From the NCBI GenBank assembly GCA_964511385.1, contig CAZEFE010000028.1:1-5601 (forward strand): a stretch of DNA of 5,601 nucleotides. Reading direction: 5' to 3'. Numbering within the stretch: position 1 is the first letter of the stretch; each line of letters begins with the position of its first letter. The notes under the pieces were generated by a model. The model was not told the origin of the DNA. It worked only from the letters and a program-made list of their open reading frames with translations, and ran no database searches. Of this stretch, positions 5,380 to 5,601 are shown one piece after another. Made by a program: the position numbers and the translations under genes. This DNA comes from CAILHX01 sp964511385. GTDB lineage: Bacteria; Pseudomonadota; Gammaproteobacteria; Burkholderiales; Methylophilaceae.

Positions 5380-5412
5380 GTTATAGCACTCCGCTGGCTC
5401 ATGGGATGAGCC
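5380..5412 (-). promoter_or_regulatory. Predicted promoter and inverted repeat upstream of the membrane/Sel1 operon
   Basis: On the minus strand TATAAC (5385-5380) is a 5-of-6 match to a -10 box and would give a leader of about 20 nt before the ATG at 5351. No good -35 stands at the right distance. Instead a perfect 7-bp inverted repeat with a 3-nt centre (GGCTCAT, CCC, ATGAGCC; 5412-5396) covers that position. It could be an operator for an unknown regulator. The 158-bp gap 5352-5509 also has to serve the divergent gene at 5510, for which I see no convincing promoter. Confidence 0.35.
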
Positions 5413-5509
5413 GGTCTGGAAGCCGCATGTGGCGCATGTTCCGGCGCATTGTTCCAAACGGATGCGGCACAAGGCACAATGCCTGCTGCGAACCGAATGG
5501 ATTTGAGCC

Positions 5510-5601
5510 ATGCGCCACCCCGAGTTCTACGACGAAGCCCCCCACATCACGATGTACGACCCGCTCGCCAAGTTCCTCGGCGCGGCGGAGGGCGGCATCC
5601 T
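5510..5601 (+). CDS. FmdE-like protein, N-terminal fragment
   Basis: Thirty codons and two bases of a gene that runs off the right edge. It begins MRHPEFYDEAPHITMYDPLA and continues KFLGAAEGGI. As I recall, this opening is typical of a proteobacterial family related to FmdE (the formylmethanofuran dehydrogenase subunit E domain), whose HSCPT-type motif would follow outside the window. The diagnostic residues are therefore not visible and the call is tentative. The ATG at 5510 is the only start consistent with that resemblance; its ribosome site is poor. It is transcribed away from the membrane/Sel1 operon. Confidence 0.55.
   Translation, partial: MRHPEFYDEAPHITMYDPLAKFLGAAEGGI

Overview
The window looks like chromosomal DNA of a high-GC proteobacterium. 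The C-terminal end of a 16S rRNA methyltransferase (RsmB type), the opening residues of the last gene and the codon use fit a betaproteobacterium, perhaps of the Rhodocyclales; this placement is inferred from protein resemblance only. Most of the window is GC-rich (about 70% in the Sel1 gene), but 1921-2340 drops to about 43% GC by hand count.

Layout. The plus strand carries only the two ends: the 3' end of rsmB (1-168) and the first 30 codons of an FmdE-like gene (from 5510). Everything between lies on the minus strand. In the direction of transcription, right to left, come: a three-helix membrane protein (5351-4812) joined by an ATGA overlap to a cytoplasmic protein of about 13 Sel1 repeats (4815-3109); a vapBC-type toxin-antitoxin pair (3033-2385) with its own promoter and a perfect 15-bp palindromic operator; an AT-rich gene of unknown function (2348-1920) 36 bp behind vapC; a SIRT5/CobB-class sirtuin (1736-912); and an mntA-hepT toxin-antitoxin pair (802-178) that runs tail to tail into rsmB.

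The block from about 178 to 3094 reads as an accessory segment: two unrelated toxin-antitoxin modules, an AT-rich orphan and a sirtuin, set between rsmB and the Sel1/membrane operon. VapC is expected to cut RNA and VapB to block it and repress the operon. MntA is expected to silence the HEPN ribonuclease HepT by adding AMP to the tyrosine of its RX4HXY motif.

Most worth a second look: (1) the orphan gene ends just after a run of nine A's, and a one-base shift there opens 33 more protein-like codons, so the gene is frameshifted, mis-sequenced or expressed by slippage; (2) the mntA and vapB promoters share TTGAAC, TCCGGA and TATACT, with TCCGGA exactly 8 nt from the -10 in both; (3) the sirtuin has His and Leu where SIRT5 and CobB have the Tyr and Arg that bind succinyl-lysine. 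I found no CRISPR array, tRNA, rRNA, insertion sequence or phage gene.
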